Assembly: GCA_050176585.1 (NCBI GenBank)
Contig: JBFXHX010000004.1
Coordinates: forward strand, 1-64,000
From: CAYYWP01 sp050176585
GTDB taxonomy: Bacteria; Desulfobacterota; Binatia; HRBIN30; CADEER01
DNA: 64,000 bases
Direction of reading: 5' to 3'
Shown: one piece after another, positions 1 to 8,852 of the stretch
Numbering within the stretch: the first letter of the stretch is position 1
Layout of the letters: each line of letters begins with the position of its first letter
Position numbers and translations under genes: made by a program
Notes under the pieces: generated by a model
The model's input: the letters and a program-made list of their open reading frames with translations, nothing else
Told to the model about the DNA's origin: nothing
Database searches by the model: none

Positions 1-53
1 ACACGGTGGACGTCCGGCGCGCGCAAGGCGATCCATCGGCGATCCCGGGCTGA
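1..53 (+). CDS. Possible 3' end of an upstream gene (partial)
   Basis: The first bases read open in frame 3 and stop with TGA at 51-53, giving a tail ending DPSAIPG. A weak hairpin follows, which would fit the end of a gene. With only 16 codons visible, no family can be named, and the open frame could be chance in such GC-rich DNA. Confidence 0.25.
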   Translation, partial: TVDVRRAQGDPSAIPG

Positions 54-66
54 CCGCGCACCACGT

Positions 67-88
67 GCTGTGTAACTTCCAACACAGC
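67..88 (+). terminator. Small stem-loop, possible terminator
   Basis: GCTGTGT at 67-73 pairs perfectly with ACACAGC at 82-88 around an 8-base loop. It lies between the putative upstream stop (53) and the response regulator (193). There is no T-tract, so intrinsic termination is uncertain. Confidence 0.25.
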
Positions 89-192
89 TCGGCTGCCGAA
101 GCTCCGCGCCGCATGCGCGAACTCAGCGCGCAATTGAGATTCTTGGTGGAGGAATCTCGGAGACGTGCTAAGGTGCGTCGCTGCGTGGCGGG

Positions 193-606
193 ATGACCGT
201 TGCCGAGCGACGCATGAGCCGAACGATCCTGGTGGTCGATGACGACCCCGACAGCCTCATGATCCTGCGGACCATCCTCGAAGGGCGAAGCTACACCGTC
301 GTCACGGCCACCAACGGCGTGGATGCGCTAATGGCCTTGAAGAGCATTACCCCTGACGTCGTGCTGCTCGACGTCATGATGCCGCAGATGAGTGGCTTCG
401 AGGTGCTGGACCGCATCAAGGCGACGCATGCCACGTCCCGCACGCCGGTGATCTTGTTGACCGCCAAAGTGAACGACGACGACGTGATGAGCGGCTATCA
501 GCACGGCGCGGACTACTACATCACCAAGCCGTGCACGCCGAAGCAGCTGATCTACGGCATCGATCTGGTGCTCGGGCGCACCGAAAACCCCGATGCGCCG
601 GAGTAG
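193..606 (+). CDS. Single-domain response regulator (CheY-like receiver)
   Basis: This is a stand-alone receiver domain of 137 residues (130 if the ATG at 214 is used, which places MSRTILVVDDD at the N-terminus and fits the family better). The acidic pocket VVDDD, the phospho-acceptor Asp in LLDVMMP (residue 60, or 53 from the second start) and the conserved Lys in ITKP are all present. No output domain follows, so it probably relays phosphate to another protein or acts by protein contact. It is not next to its kinase. The hybrid kinase at 5.6-8.1 kb carries its own receiver, so a pairing is only a guess. Confidence 0.9.
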   Translation: MTVAERRMSRTILVVDDDPDSLMILRTILEGRSYTVVTATNGVDALMALKSITPDVVLLDVMMPQMSGFEVLDRIKATHATSRTPVILLTAKVNDDDVMSGYQHGADYYITKPCTPKQLIYGIDLVLGRTENPDAPE

Positions 607-687
607 CACCGGGCGATTGCCCCGGCCCCGCTGCGGCGTTCGGCACCTGCCTGGACCCCGGCCGATCGGGCGGTATAGACAACCCGC

Positions 688-1317
688 ATGCCCGAGGCGC
701 GCCGCGGCTCTCTGATCGCCTTCGAAGGGCCGGAGGGCTCGGGCAAATCCACGCAAGTAGCGCGGGCCGCTCAGGTGCTGCGCGCCGATGGCCATGCGAT
801 CGTCCAGTCCACGTTCGAGCCCGGCGGCACCCCACTCGGCCGCGAGCTCCGCGAAGTGCTCCTGCACGGGCGCGCCGCCCTCGATCCGCTGGCGGAGCTC
901 TTCCTCTACCTGGCCGATCGCGCCCAGCACGTCGCGGAGGTCATCGCGCCCGCGCTCGACAACGGCGCACTCGTGCTCACGGACCGCTACTCGGCGTCGA
1001 CCATCGCGTATCAGGGATACGGCCGCGGTCTCGATCTCGACGCCGTGGGCCGCGCGGATTGCTGGGCGCGCGGCGGGTTGAGCCCGCGGCTCACGATCCT
1101 GCTCGACTGCCCGCCGCGCGTCGGCCTCGCCCGGGCGGTCAGGACCGACCGGTTTCACGCCGAGCTCGAAGCCTTTCATGCACGCGTGCGCGGCGGCTTC
1201 CTTGCGCAAGCCGCGGCCGCGCCAGCGACGTGGCGGGTCATCGATGCGACCCAGCCGATCGATGCGGTGCACGCAATGGTGATGGACGCCATCCGCGAGA
1301 CCCTGCGGGAGCCATGA
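688..1317 (+). CDS. tmk: Thymidylate kinase
   Basis: Phosphorylates dTMP to dTDP in the cytoplasm. The 209-residue length matches bacterial Tmk. The P-loop GPEGSGKST is at residues 14-22, the FEPGGTPLG substrate segment at about 43-51, and the DRY signature at 99-101 is followed by SASTIAYQG. The stop codon overlaps the holB start (ATGA at 1314-1317), so the two genes are translationally coupled. It opens the tmk-holB-ricT-metG-tatD cluster, an order conserved widely in bacteria. The 80-base gap upstream holds no clear promoter. Confidence 0.96.
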   Translation: MPEARRGSLIAFEGPEGSGKSTQVARAAQVLRADGHAIVQSTFEPGGTPLGRELREVLLHGRAALDPLAELFLYLADRAQHVAEVIAPALDNGALVLTDRYSASTIAYQGYGRGLDLDAVGRADCWARGGLSPRLTILLDCPPRVGLARAVRTDRFHAELEAFHARVRGGFLAQAAAAPATWRVIDATQPIDAVHAMVMDAIRETLREP

Positions 1318-2264
1318 CTCTTCCGGAGATCTACGGCCACGAAGACGTCTGGGCCCGTTTGAACGCGCTGCTCGCGGCCGATCGGCTGCCGCACGCCCTG
1401 CTGTTCCTCGGCGCGCCTGGCATCGGCAAATCGCTGGTCGCGCAGCGCCTGGCAGCGCGGCTGGCATGCACCGACGCGGCGCCACCGTGCGGCGCCTGCG
1501 CTGGGTGCCGACAGCTCCTGGCCGGCTCGCATCCGGATGTTCTCGCCATCAGCGCCCCAGAGCGCGGTCGGCGGGAAACGCGCAAAAAAGAGATCGGGAT
1601 CGAGCAAGCGCGCGCGCTGAAGCGCTTCGTGCAGCTGCAGGCGGTCAGCGCGGCGCGCAAGATCGCGATCGTGGACGACGCCGACCGCTTATCGATCGCC
1701 GCGCAGAACGCCCTGCTGAAAACGCTCGAAGAGCCGCCCGGACACGCGGCGATCGTGCTCATCACGGCTACGCCCGGCGCGCTGCTGCCGACGGTGCGCT
1801 CTCGTTGCCAGCGCATCGCATTCCGCCCGTTGAGCGACGACGACGTGGTCGCGGCGCTCACAACGGCTGCGGGCGTATCGCCCGACGAAGCTCGGCAGCT
1901 GGCCAGCGACGCGCGCGGCAGCCCCGGCCAGGCGCTGGAATGGCGCGCGTTGTGGGAAGACGCTGACCGCGCGGAGCTCCTGGCCCGACTTGCGGCTCTG
2001 CAGGACGGCCGATATGCATCGATACTCGCCATGAGCAAGGGGCTGGGCCGTACCGAACCAGAGACCGCCGCACGCCTGGAAGGCCTGCTGGCCGTGTGTC
2101 ACGCCGAGGCGGCGGACGCGGCGGCCCGTGACGATGCCGCCGGGTTGGCGCGCGCCGTGCGGCGGGCCGACAGCGTAAGCGAGGCCTTGAGCACGCTGCG
2201 CCGGCGCAATCCGAACCGCCCCCTGCTGACCGAAGCGCTCGCCTTGCGCCTGGCGCGCACCTGA
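1314..2264 (+). CDS. holB: DNA polymerase III delta-prime subunit (clamp loader)
   Basis: This 316-residue AAA+ protein is the delta-prime subunit of the replicative clamp loader. It shows a Walker A at about 33-40 (GAPGIGKS), a four-Cys zinc module (C52, C59, C62, C65), the DDAD Walker-B-like segment at 121-124, NALLKTLEEPP at about 132-142, and the SRC arginine-finger motif at 163-165. The start is set by the 4-base overlap with tmk. The C-terminal collar region is present but less conserved. ricT follows after 5 bases, indicating one transcript. Confidence 0.93.
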   Translation: MTLPEIYGHEDVWARLNALLAADRLPHALLFLGAPGIGKSLVAQRLAARLACTDAAPPCGACAGCRQLLAGSHPDVLAISAPERGRRETRKKEIGIEQARALKRFVQLQAVSAARKIAIVDDADRLSIAAQNALLKTLEEPPGHAAIVLITATPGALLPTVRSRCQRIAFRPLSDDDVVAALTTAAGVSPDEARQLASDARGSPGQALEWRALWEDADRAELLARLAALQDGRYASILAMSKGLGRTEPETAARLEGLLAVCHAEAADAAARDDAAGLARAVRRADSVSEALSTLRRRNPNRPLLTEALALRLART

Positions 2265-2269
2265 TTTGC

Positions 2270-3115
2270 ATGGCCGAGCTCGCCGATTCTCCGACCTCGA
2301 CCGGGCCTCGCATCTCGATCGTCAGCGTGCAGTTTCAGCCCACCGGGCCGCTGCACGAGTACGATGCCGGCGCCCTGCCGTTGCGGGTGGGCGATCGGGT
2401 GCTGGTCCAGTCCGGGCGCGGCACCGATCTCGGCACCGTCGCCGTGGCACCCTACGCCGTCGACCGGCGCATCGTCGGGGCGCTGCCGCGGGTCATCAAG
2501 AGAGCAGACGCGCGCGAGCTCGCGCGCGAGGAAGCCAATCTGCGCCGCGCCGGTGAGGCGCAACGCGTCTGCGCGCACCGCATCCACGAACGCCGGCTCG
2601 CGATGAAGCTGATCAAGAGCGAGTGCGTGTTCGACGGTTCCAAGATCGTCTTCTACTTCTTCGCCGAGGAGCGCGTGGACTTCCGGGACCTAGTGCGCGA
2701 TCTCGCGCAGACGCTCCACACCCGCATCGAGATGAAGCAGATCGGCCACCGCGATCAGACGAAGCTCATCGGCGGCATGGGCCCATGCGGGCGCGAGCTG
2801 TGCTGCTCGAGCTGGCTGCGCGATTTCAGCTCGGTCTCGGTGAAGATGGCCAAGGAGCAGGGGCTCTCCCTGAATCCGTCCAAGCTGGCCGGCATGTGCG
2901 GGCGGCTCAAGTGCTGCCTGCGCTACGAGTACGATACCTATCTCGAACTGCGCCGGGCGTTGCCGGGCATCGGCAAGTCCGTCGAGTCGGTGAAGGGCAA
3001 CGGCGTGGTGGTGCGGCACAACACGTTGCAACAGAGCGTCGTGATTCGGCGGGAAGACGACGACGCCGAGGTGGAGGCCGGGCTCGAAGACCTGGTGGTC
3101 AAGAAAGTCCCCTAA
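2270..3115 (+). CDS. ricT: PSP1-domain protein RicT (YaaT)
   Basis: RicT/YaaT family protein (281 residues) with a PSP1 domain. In Bacillus, RicT forms an Fe-S-containing complex with RicA and RicF that promotes RNase Y maturation and developmental signalling. The cysteines expected for cluster binding are visible in two motifs: GPCGRELCC (C173, C178, C179) and MCGRLKCC (C210, C215, C216). No RicA or RicF gene is visible here, so the partners may be elsewhere or absent. Its place between holB and metG matches the classic Gram-positive order and supports the assignment. Confidence 0.92.
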   Translation: MAELADSPTSTGPRISIVSVQFQPTGPLHEYDAGALPLRVGDRVLVQSGRGTDLGTVAVAPYAVDRRIVGALPRVIKRADARELAREEANLRRAGEAQRVCAHRIHERRLAMKLIKSECVFDGSKIVFYFFAEERVDFRDLVRDLAQTLHTRIEMKQIGHRDQTKLIGGMGPCGRELCCSSWLRDFSSVSVKMAKEQGLSLNPSKLAGMCGRLKCCLRYEYDTYLELRRALPGIGKSVESVKGNGVVVRHNTLQQSVVIRREDDDAEVEAGLEDLVVKKVP

Positions 3116-3126
3116 GGGGTGCCGCC

Positions 3127-4665
3127 ATGAATCGAGTCTACATCACCACCCCGCTCTATTATGTCAACGCGGAGCCGCATCTCGGCCACACGTACTCGAC
3201 CGTGGTTGTCGATACGCTGGCGCGCTGGCACCGCGCGCGCGGCAGCGAGGTCATCTTCGTCACCGGCACCGACGAGCACGGCGACAAGATCGCGCAGGCG
3301 GCCGCCGCGGCCGGGGTGACACCGCGCGCGCACGCGGACCGCTTCAGCCAGCTCTTCCGGGACACGTGGGACCGGTGCGGGCTGCGGTACGACTACTTCA
3401 TCCGCACGACCGATCCCGATCACGTCGCCACCGTGCAGGACCTCCTGCGCCGGATACACGCGGCTGGCGACATCTATTTCGGCAGCTACGGCGGCCTGTA
3501 CTGCTACGGCTGCGAGCGCTTCTACACCGAGAAAGAGCTCGTCGACGGCACGTGCCCCGATCATCGCGTCGCCCCGACCTACATCGAAGAGAAGAACTAT
3601 TTCTTCCGCATGAGCGCCTACCAGCAGCGTCTCGCGGAGGATCTGGAGGCCCATCCCGACCGGATCGTCCCGGAGCGGTACCGCAACGAGGTGCTCGCCC
3701 TGTTGCGCGGCGACGCGCTCGGCGATCTCTGCATCTCGCGGCCGAAGGCGCGCTTGACCTGGGGCATCGAGCTGCCGTTCGACCCCGATTACGTCTCCTA
3801 TGTATGGTTCGATGCGTTGATCGGCTACGTCAGCGCCATTCGCCACCTCACAGGCGACCAGTACGAAGACTGGTGGCGCGAGGCGCAGCACCTGATCGGC
3901 AAGGATATCGTCAAACCGCACGGCGTGTTCTGGCCGAGCATGTTGATGAGCGCCGGCCTGCCGCTGTTCAAGGGCTTGCGCGTCCACGGGTACTGGACGC
4001 GCGGCGAGAGCAAGATGTCGAAGAGCCTCGGCAACGTCATCCGGCCGCTCGACATGCAGCAGCGGTTCGGCATGGACGCGTTCCGATACTTTCTGTTGCG
4101 CGAGATGGCCTTCGGTCAGGACGCCACGTTCAGCGAAGACGCATTCGTAACCCGCGTGAACGCCGATCTCGCCAACAACCTCGGCAATCTCGTCAGCCGC
4201 ACCCTCGCCATGCAGCAGCGCTACTTCCAGGGCGCCGTACAACCGCTCGGCGCGTGGACGGCCGAGGATCACGCGCTCGCCGATGCGTTCACGGCCGCGG
4301 TCGGCGAGATGCCGCAACACATGGAGCAGCTCGCCATCCACCGTGCGCTGGAGGCGCTGTGGCGTGCGATCGACGCCGCGAATAAGTACATCGTGACCAC
4401 CGCGCCATTTTCGCTCGCCAAGGATCCCGCCACCGCGCCGCGCGCCGGCGCGGTGCTGCACCACCTGCTCGAGGCGCTGTACGTCGTCGGCGTGCAGCTC
4501 GGCCCGTTTCTGCCCGAGAGTGCCGCCAAGATTTTCGCGATGCTCGATGTGCCCGGGCGCCGCGCGCTCGACGCCGATTGGCGCTGGGGGACCGCCGTCC
4601 CCGTCGGCCACGTGACCAGGAAGCCGGAGATCTTGTTCCCGCGCATCGATATGGAAGCACAATGA
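3127..4665 (+). CDS. metG: Methionyl-tRNA synthetase
   Basis: Charges tRNA-Met. A class I synthetase of 512 residues, starting at ATG 3127, 11 bases after ricT. The HIGH-type motif is PHLGH at about 17-21 and KMSKS lies at about 296-300. The connective-peptide metal knuckle shows C126, C129, C143 and H146. It ends after the anticodon-binding helical domain, without the C-terminal EMAP-like tRNA-binding domain that longer MetRS carry. That short form is common. The codon pattern is uniform with its neighbours. Confidence 0.96.
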   Translation: MNRVYITTPLYYVNAEPHLGHTYSTVVVDTLARWHRARGSEVIFVTGTDEHGDKIAQAAAAAGVTPRAHADRFSQLFRDTWDRCGLRYDYFIRTTDPDHVATVQDLLRRIHAAGDIYFGSYGGLYCYGCERFYTEKELVDGTCPDHRVAPTYIEEKNYFFRMSAYQQRLAEDLEAHPDRIVPERYRNEVLALLRGDALGDLCISRPKARLTWGIELPFDPDYVSYVWFDALIGYVSAIRHLTGDQYEDWWREAQHLIGKDIVKPHGVFWPSMLMSAGLPLFKGLRVHGYWTRGESKMSKSLGNVIRPLDMQQRFGMDAFRYFLLREMAFGQDATFSEDAFVTRVNADLANNLGNLVSRTLAMQQRYFQGAVQPLGAWTAEDHALADAFTAAVGEMPQHMEQLAIHRALEALWRAIDAANKYIVTTAPFSLAKDPATAPRAGAVLHHLLEALYVVGVQLGPFLPESAAKIFAMLDVPGRRALDADWRWGTAVPVGHVTRKPEILFPRIDMEAQ

Positions 4666-4711
4666 GCGCGCGCGTCCCGGGGCGGGCGGGCTGACCCGCG
4701 GCGCGCTCGAC

Positions 4712-5566
4712 ATGGATTGGAAGCCGCTAGACGGCGATCCCGATCTGCCCGCCCTGCCGCCGGGCGCGCGGCTGATCGACTCGCACTGCCATCTCGACAT
4801 CGACTTCGCCGCCGACCGGCCGGTCGTGCTCGAGCGCGCGCGCCGCGCGGGCGTCGCCGCGATGGTGACGATCGGCGCGAGCGGGCCGTTCGAGGCGAAC
4901 CGCGAAGCGCTCGCACTCGCCGACGCGTGGCCGCAGGTGTTCGCGACGGTGGGCATTCACCCGCACGAAGCGGCGACGGCCAGCGAGGCCGCACTGGACG
5001 AGATCATCGCGTTGGCGACACACCCAAAGGTGGTCGCCATCGGCGAGACCGGGCTCGATTACCACTACGACCACTCACCGCGCGCGCGCCAGCGCGAGGC
5101 GTTCGCCCGCTTCATCGCGGTGGCACGCGCGCTCAAGCGGCCCATCGTCGTTCACCTGCGCGAAGCGGATGACGACGCAGTCGAAATTCTCCGCGCCGAG
5201 CGCGCCAGTGAGGTGGGCGGCGTGATCCACTGCTTTTCCGGCGACGCCGACAGCGCACGCCGTTTGCTGGATCTCGGGTTTCACCTCTCGTTCAGCGGCA
5301 TCGTGACGTTCAAGAATGCGGACGGTCCGCGCGCCGCGGCGCGCCTGGCGCCGCTCGACCGCATACTGATCGAGACCGATGCCCCCTTTCTCGCGCCGGT
5401 GCCCTACCGCGGGCGCCGGAATGAGCCCGCGCTGGTGGTGCGGACGGCCCTGGAGATCGCCGAGGTACGCGGCGAGCCGGTCGAGCGGCTGGCGGACGCG
5501 ACGCGTGAAAACACCGAACGGCTGTTCCGCTTGCCCGCCAACATCGCCGCGGCCGCGGCGCAGTAA
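4712..5566 (+). CDS. tatD: TatD family metal-dependent hydrolase
   Basis: TatD-type TIM-barrel metallohydrolase (284 residues); family members are 3'-5' DNA/RNA exonucleases or deacylases. Metal ligands are visible: DSHCHLD at 23-29, GETGLDY from residue 111 (E112), VVHLRE (H148), IHCFSGD (H173) and the IETDAPFL Asp. It lies 46 bases after metG and closes the cluster, as in many genomes (metS-yabD in Bacillus). It converges with the kinase gene ending at 5616. The 14-residue leader before the first conserved strand is longer than usual, so a later start is possible. Confidence 0.93.
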   Translation: MDWKPLDGDPDLPALPPGARLIDSHCHLDIDFAADRPVVLERARRAGVAAMVTIGASGPFEANREALALADAWPQVFATVGIHPHEAATASEAALDEIIALATHPKVVAIGETGLDYHYDHSPRARQREAFARFIAVARALKRPIVVHLREADDDAVEILRAERASEVGGVIHCFSGDADSARRLLDLGFHLSFSGIVTFKNADGPRAAARLAPLDRILIETDAPFLAPVPYRGRRNEPALVVRTALEIAEVRGEPVERLADATRENTERLFRLPANIAAAAAQ

Positions 5567-5615
5567 CGCGCCCGAGGCGGCGCGGCGGCGCGACCGTTGG
5601 GAGCCCGCTCGGCGA

Positions 5616-8099
5616 CTAACCCAAAGCACGCAGTCGCCGCACGACTTCGCGCACCTGCTCCTGCGAGCACGGTTTGATGAGGACCGGCTGCGGCGGCAAC
5701 TCCTCGCGGAGCCGACCGCCGCTGCGGCGCAACCCCCCGGTGACGAATACGACCCGCTGGGCAAGCGCTGGATTGCTACCGGTGAGCCGCCGATAGATCT
5801 CCGGGCCGGGGAGATCCGGCAGGTGTACGTCGAGAAACACCGCGTCCCACGTCGCGGTGTCCAGCAACGCGAGGCCTTCGGCGGCGGTCGCGGCGCGGGT
5901 CGTGTGCACGCCTTCTTTCGACAGCATCGCCCCCAGCGCCTGCGCCACGTCGGCATCGTCATCCACGAGCAGAGCGCGCGTAGGCCCTTGCGCGGTTGTG
6001 CGCCTCATCGCAACCGGCAACTCCAGCGTGAACGTCGTCCCCCGGCCAGGGGCGCTGTCGACGCGCAAATCGCCGCCGTGCGCCCGGGCGATCGCATAGC
6101 TCACGCTCAGGCCAAGCCCGCTGCCCTCCGCTTTTGTGGAGTAGAACGGGTCGAAGATGCGGGGCAGGTCGTCCGTCGCGATGCCGTGACCGCTGTCCAC
6201 GACGCGCAGCGCGATCAGGTCCCCCTGACGGCTCGCTCCGATGCGCACACGCGCATCGGAAACCCCCGCCACCGCGTGAATCGCGTTCCCGAGCAGGTTG
6301 AGCAGCACCTGTTGGAGCTGTTGCGGATCCGCATGGGCGGACGGCAGAGCGGACGGAAACTCGGTCTGGACCTGCACCGAGTGCCGCTCGAGATCCCGAC
6401 TGAGCAATTCCAGCGTTCGGATGACCAGCACCGGCACGTCGACGGCCACCGCGCGCGGCGGGCGCGGACGCGCGAAGTCCAGCACCCCCCGCATGAGGTC
6501 GGCAATCCGGTGTGCCTGCGCGTCGACGCGCATCAGTGCCGCGCGGAGCTCGTCGGGTGCGCGCGTCGCCGCATCCGCCGTCTGACCGAGAATCACCGCC
6601 AGCGCGTTGTTCACTTCGTGCGCGATGCCTGCCGCGGTGCTGCCGACGGCGGCCAGGCGGTCCGCGCGCTGCATGTGCGCCTGCACGCGTTTCTGTTCGG
6701 CGATGTCGTCGAGAATGGCCACCGCGCCCTGCACGACCCCGTCGAAGTCGCGGATCAGGCTGGCGTTCACGACGACGGGGATTGCCGCGCCGTCGCGCCG
6801 CCGCACCACGGATTCACCGCGCCAGCTACGCCCGCGCAGCGTATCCTCCAGGATCGCTGTGGATGTCTCCAGGGTCGCTAACTCCAGAGCATCGCGGCCG
6901 ATCACCTCGTCCTGCCGGAGGCCCAGCAACCGCCACAGCGCGGGGTTCGCGAAGATGACACGGCGGTGGGTGTCGGTGATGACGACCGCCTCTTCCGTGC
7001 TTTCGATCGCGCGGACGAGACGGCTGCTTTCCTCGACCAGACGAGCACGCTCGAGCGCCGTCGCGATCTGCGCCGCGAGCGCCGCGGCCGCGCTCATGTC
7101 GTGTGGCGCAATCATGGCGCGTCCGCCGCGACCGACGAGCGTCAACACGCCGTGGAAGCGCGTTCCGCTCGACAACGGCGCGATCAGTGCACCCTGACCG
7201 AGGACCTCCCCGCTAGCGGACGCCGGCGCCAGCGCACACCGGCCGAGTCGCCGCACCCATTCGAAGTCCGCGACTTGCTGACTGGACAGCCTCGGCGGCT
7301 CGTCATCGGACTGCATGTTGCCGGGCCACGTGCCGCGGACGTGGTAGGTGCCGTCCGCGGTCCACAGCGCGATGGAGCAGCCGTCGGCGTTCATCGCCGC
7401 AGGAGCAATCTCGATCGCTTTGGCCACGATCTCGTCGCCGCGGGTCAACGGAGCGAGTGCCGAGCTCATCGCCAGCAGCGCGTTCGTTCGGAGCGCCGCG
7501 GCCGCCGCGCGATCGCGGGCAGCGTCGGGCGCTTGGCGCGGAACGCGATCCTCCAGCACCCAGCGCAGCCATACTGCAGCGAGTGCGCCGCCGATGCCGG
7601 CTTGGGCGGCGGCCAGAGCGGTGAGCTGAGCAGCGGAAAACGCGACGCTGCTCGCCGCCGCCGCCAGTAGCTCGGCCGGCGCAATCCAGCGGATCAGCAC
7701 CGCCAATGCCGCGCCCGTACAGAAAAAGGCCAAACCAGCCGGCGCGCCGAACACCAGGGCATAGGGAATGACTTTCAGCGGCAGCAACGGCAGCAACGCA
7801 CTCCGTTCAGCGCCGGAGGTCGCCACCGACAACGCGACAACGCAGCCGTTGACCGCGATGTCAGCCGCCACCAGCCACGCGGAGGTGCGCCCACGGCGGT
7901 AGGCGAGGCAGACGGCGGCGTTCGCCGCCAGGTAGATGCTCAGTGCCGCGGCGGCGACCCATGCATTCTCGGAGACCGCCGGCGAGCCGACCGCTAGGGT
8001 CCACCCTGCGAGGAGCCCCTCCAGCGCCCGCAGAACGAACAGCGGCAGAGCGCAGCGCTTGGCCCGTTCGGACAGCACGCGCCAGCGCCAGAGCTGCAT
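5616..8099 (-). CDS. Hybrid sensor histidine kinase (membrane-GAF-PAS-HisKA-HATPase-REC)
   Basis: About 827 residues from the ATG at 8099; the frame stays open to a GTG at 8180, but that extension is Arg-rich and reads through hairpins. Domains in order: an N-terminal membrane region of several helices (about 15-190), GAF (about 210-380), PAS (about 385-500), the HisKA phospho-acceptor in AGIAHEVNNALAVILG, a HATPase with NLLGNAIHAV, DSGHG and GSGLGLS, and a C-terminal receiver with LLVDDDADV and FLDVHLP. The HEVNN type is common in kinases working with NtrC-like or orphan regulators. No output partner is adjacent, so the signal is unknown. Confidence 0.9.
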   Translation of the reverse strand: MQLWRWRVLSERAKRCALPLFVLRALEGLLAGWTLAVGSPAVSENAWVAAAALSIYLAANAAVCLAYRRGRTSAWLVAADIAVNGCVVALSVATSGAERSALLPLLPLKVIPYALVFGAPAGLAFFCTGAALAVLIRWIAPAELLAAAASSVAFSAAQLTALAAAQAGIGGALAAVWLRWVLEDRVPRQAPDAARDRAAAAALRTNALLAMSSALAPLTRGDEIVAKAIEIAPAAMNADGCSIALWTADGTYHVRGTWPGNMQSDDEPPRLSSQQVADFEWVRRLGRCALAPASASGEVLGQGALIAPLSSGTRFHGVLTLVGRGGRAMIAPHDMSAAAALAAQIATALERARLVEESSRLVRAIESTEEAVVITDTHRRVIFANPALWRLLGLRQDEVIGRDALELATLETSTAILEDTLRGRSWRGESVVRRRDGAAIPVVVNASLIRDFDGVVQGAVAILDDIAEQKRVQAHMQRADRLAAVGSTAAGIAHEVNNALAVILGQTADAATRAPDELRAALMRVDAQAHRIADLMRGVLDFARPRPPRAVAVDVPVLVIRTLELLSRDLERHSVQVQTEFPSALPSAHADPQQLQQVLLNLLGNAIHAVAGVSDARVRIGASRQGDLIALRVVDSGHGIATDDLPRIFDPFYSTKAEGSGLGLSVSYAIARAHGGDLRVDSAPGRGTTFTLELPVAMRRTTAQGPTRALLVDDDADVAQALGAMLSKEGVHTTRAATAAEGLALLDTATWDAVFLDVHLPDLPGPEIYRRLTGSNPALAQRVVFVTGGLRRSGGRLREELPPQPVLIKPCSQEQVREVVRRLRALG

Positions 8100-8114
8100 C
8101 GACGCAGTGTAGAA

Positions 8115-8174
8115 GCCGGGCGCTAGGCCCGGCAAGGCGCGTTCGCGCCGGGCGCGCCCGCGGAGGGCGCGCCC
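8115..8174. terminator. Three serial GC stem-loops between two minus-strand genes
   Basis: GCCGGGC 8115-8121 pairs with GCCCGGC 8127-8133; GGCGC 8136-8140 with GCGCC 8145-8149; GGGCGCGCCC 8150-8159 with an identical self-complementary copy at 8165-8174 (5-base loop). They lie downstream of the gene ending at 8187 and upstream of the kinase start. No T-tract follows, so they may act as Rho-independent-like barriers or mRNA 3'-end protectors. Confidence 0.5.
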
Positions 8175-8186
8175 GGGCACAGACGC

Positions 8187-8741
8187 CTACTGCCTGGCCT
8201 GCGCGGGCGCGGCCGGCTTACCGGCCGTACCTCCGTTGGCCTGACACGGCTTGTAGTTCGGCGGCAGCATGTACAGAGCGTACTCGGCTGCCTTGCTGTC
8301 CTTCGGCATCACGCGATCGCCGAGCTTGATCGCCAGCGGCTTGCCTTTGCGCTCCGCGGTTGCTCCGAGCAGCAGGCGAAACATTCCATCGTCGAGGGTG
8401 CGCGTGCGCACCGTCCAGGTGTTCGGCAGATAGAGGCGGACGAACTTGCCTTTCAGCGGCTCACCCTTCTCGTCCCGCAGATAGCCCATGAACTGCAGAT
8501 CGTAAGGGTACTCGATGCGAGTCGGAAAGTTGGCGTCGATCAGGCATTTGCCGCAGGGCTTCGCGTCGTGGAATCCCGCGTCGACGCCGGTGCTGCATTC
8601 TTTGTCCTTGCCGTCCTTGCAGCTGTTACAGTCGACGACGATCGCCAGGGTCTTCCCGTCCGGATCCTTGACGAGATCTTCCGCCGCGCTCGCCGGCAGC
8701 GCGACGGCCAGAGAGATGAACAGTGCACCGATCAACCGCAT
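8187..8741 (-). CDS. Secreted hypothetical protein with paired Cys motifs
   Basis: I do not recognise a family. The 184-residue protein starts at ATG 8741, chosen because GAGGGGAAGG lies just upstream and a clear signal peptide follows (hydrophobic core LIGALFISLAVALPASA, cleavage near residue 18-19). The mature part has VDCNSC, KEC, a KPCGKC pair near residue 63 and one C-terminal Cys, then a beta-rich region (FVRLYLPNTWTVRTRTLDDG). The tail is Ala/Pro/Gln-rich. The CxxC pairs could bind metal or form disulfides. It precedes the histidine kinase on the same strand but is separated by hairpins. Confidence 0.75.
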   Translation of the reverse strand: MRLIGALFISLAVALPASAAEDLVKDPDGKTLAIVVDCNSCKDGKDKECSTGVDAGFHDAKPCGKCLIDANFPTRIEYPYDLQFMGYLRDEKGEPLKGKFVRLYLPNTWTVRTRTLDDGMFRLLLGATAERKGKPLAIKLGDRVMPKDSKAAEYALYMLPPNYKPCQANGGTAGKPAAPAQARQ

Positions 8742-8852
8742 GACCTTCCCCTCGCTCCGCGGCGCGCCATGGGGGGCTGCGCCGTTCACTCAGAATGCGA
8801 GTAGGTATACTGGACGGCGCAGGCGGCTTCAAATCAGCTGTGCGGCGCGGGC

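Noticed and set aside
3112..4956. Long open frame of 614 codons on the minus strand across metG
   Set aside because: It is antisense to an intact methionyl-tRNA synthetase, shows no family motif, and is explained by GC-rich third positions.
5379..6881. 500-codon plus-strand frame across the histidine kinase
   Set aside because: Antisense to a kinase with all motifs in place; composition is Arg/Ala/Pro-rich with no domain.
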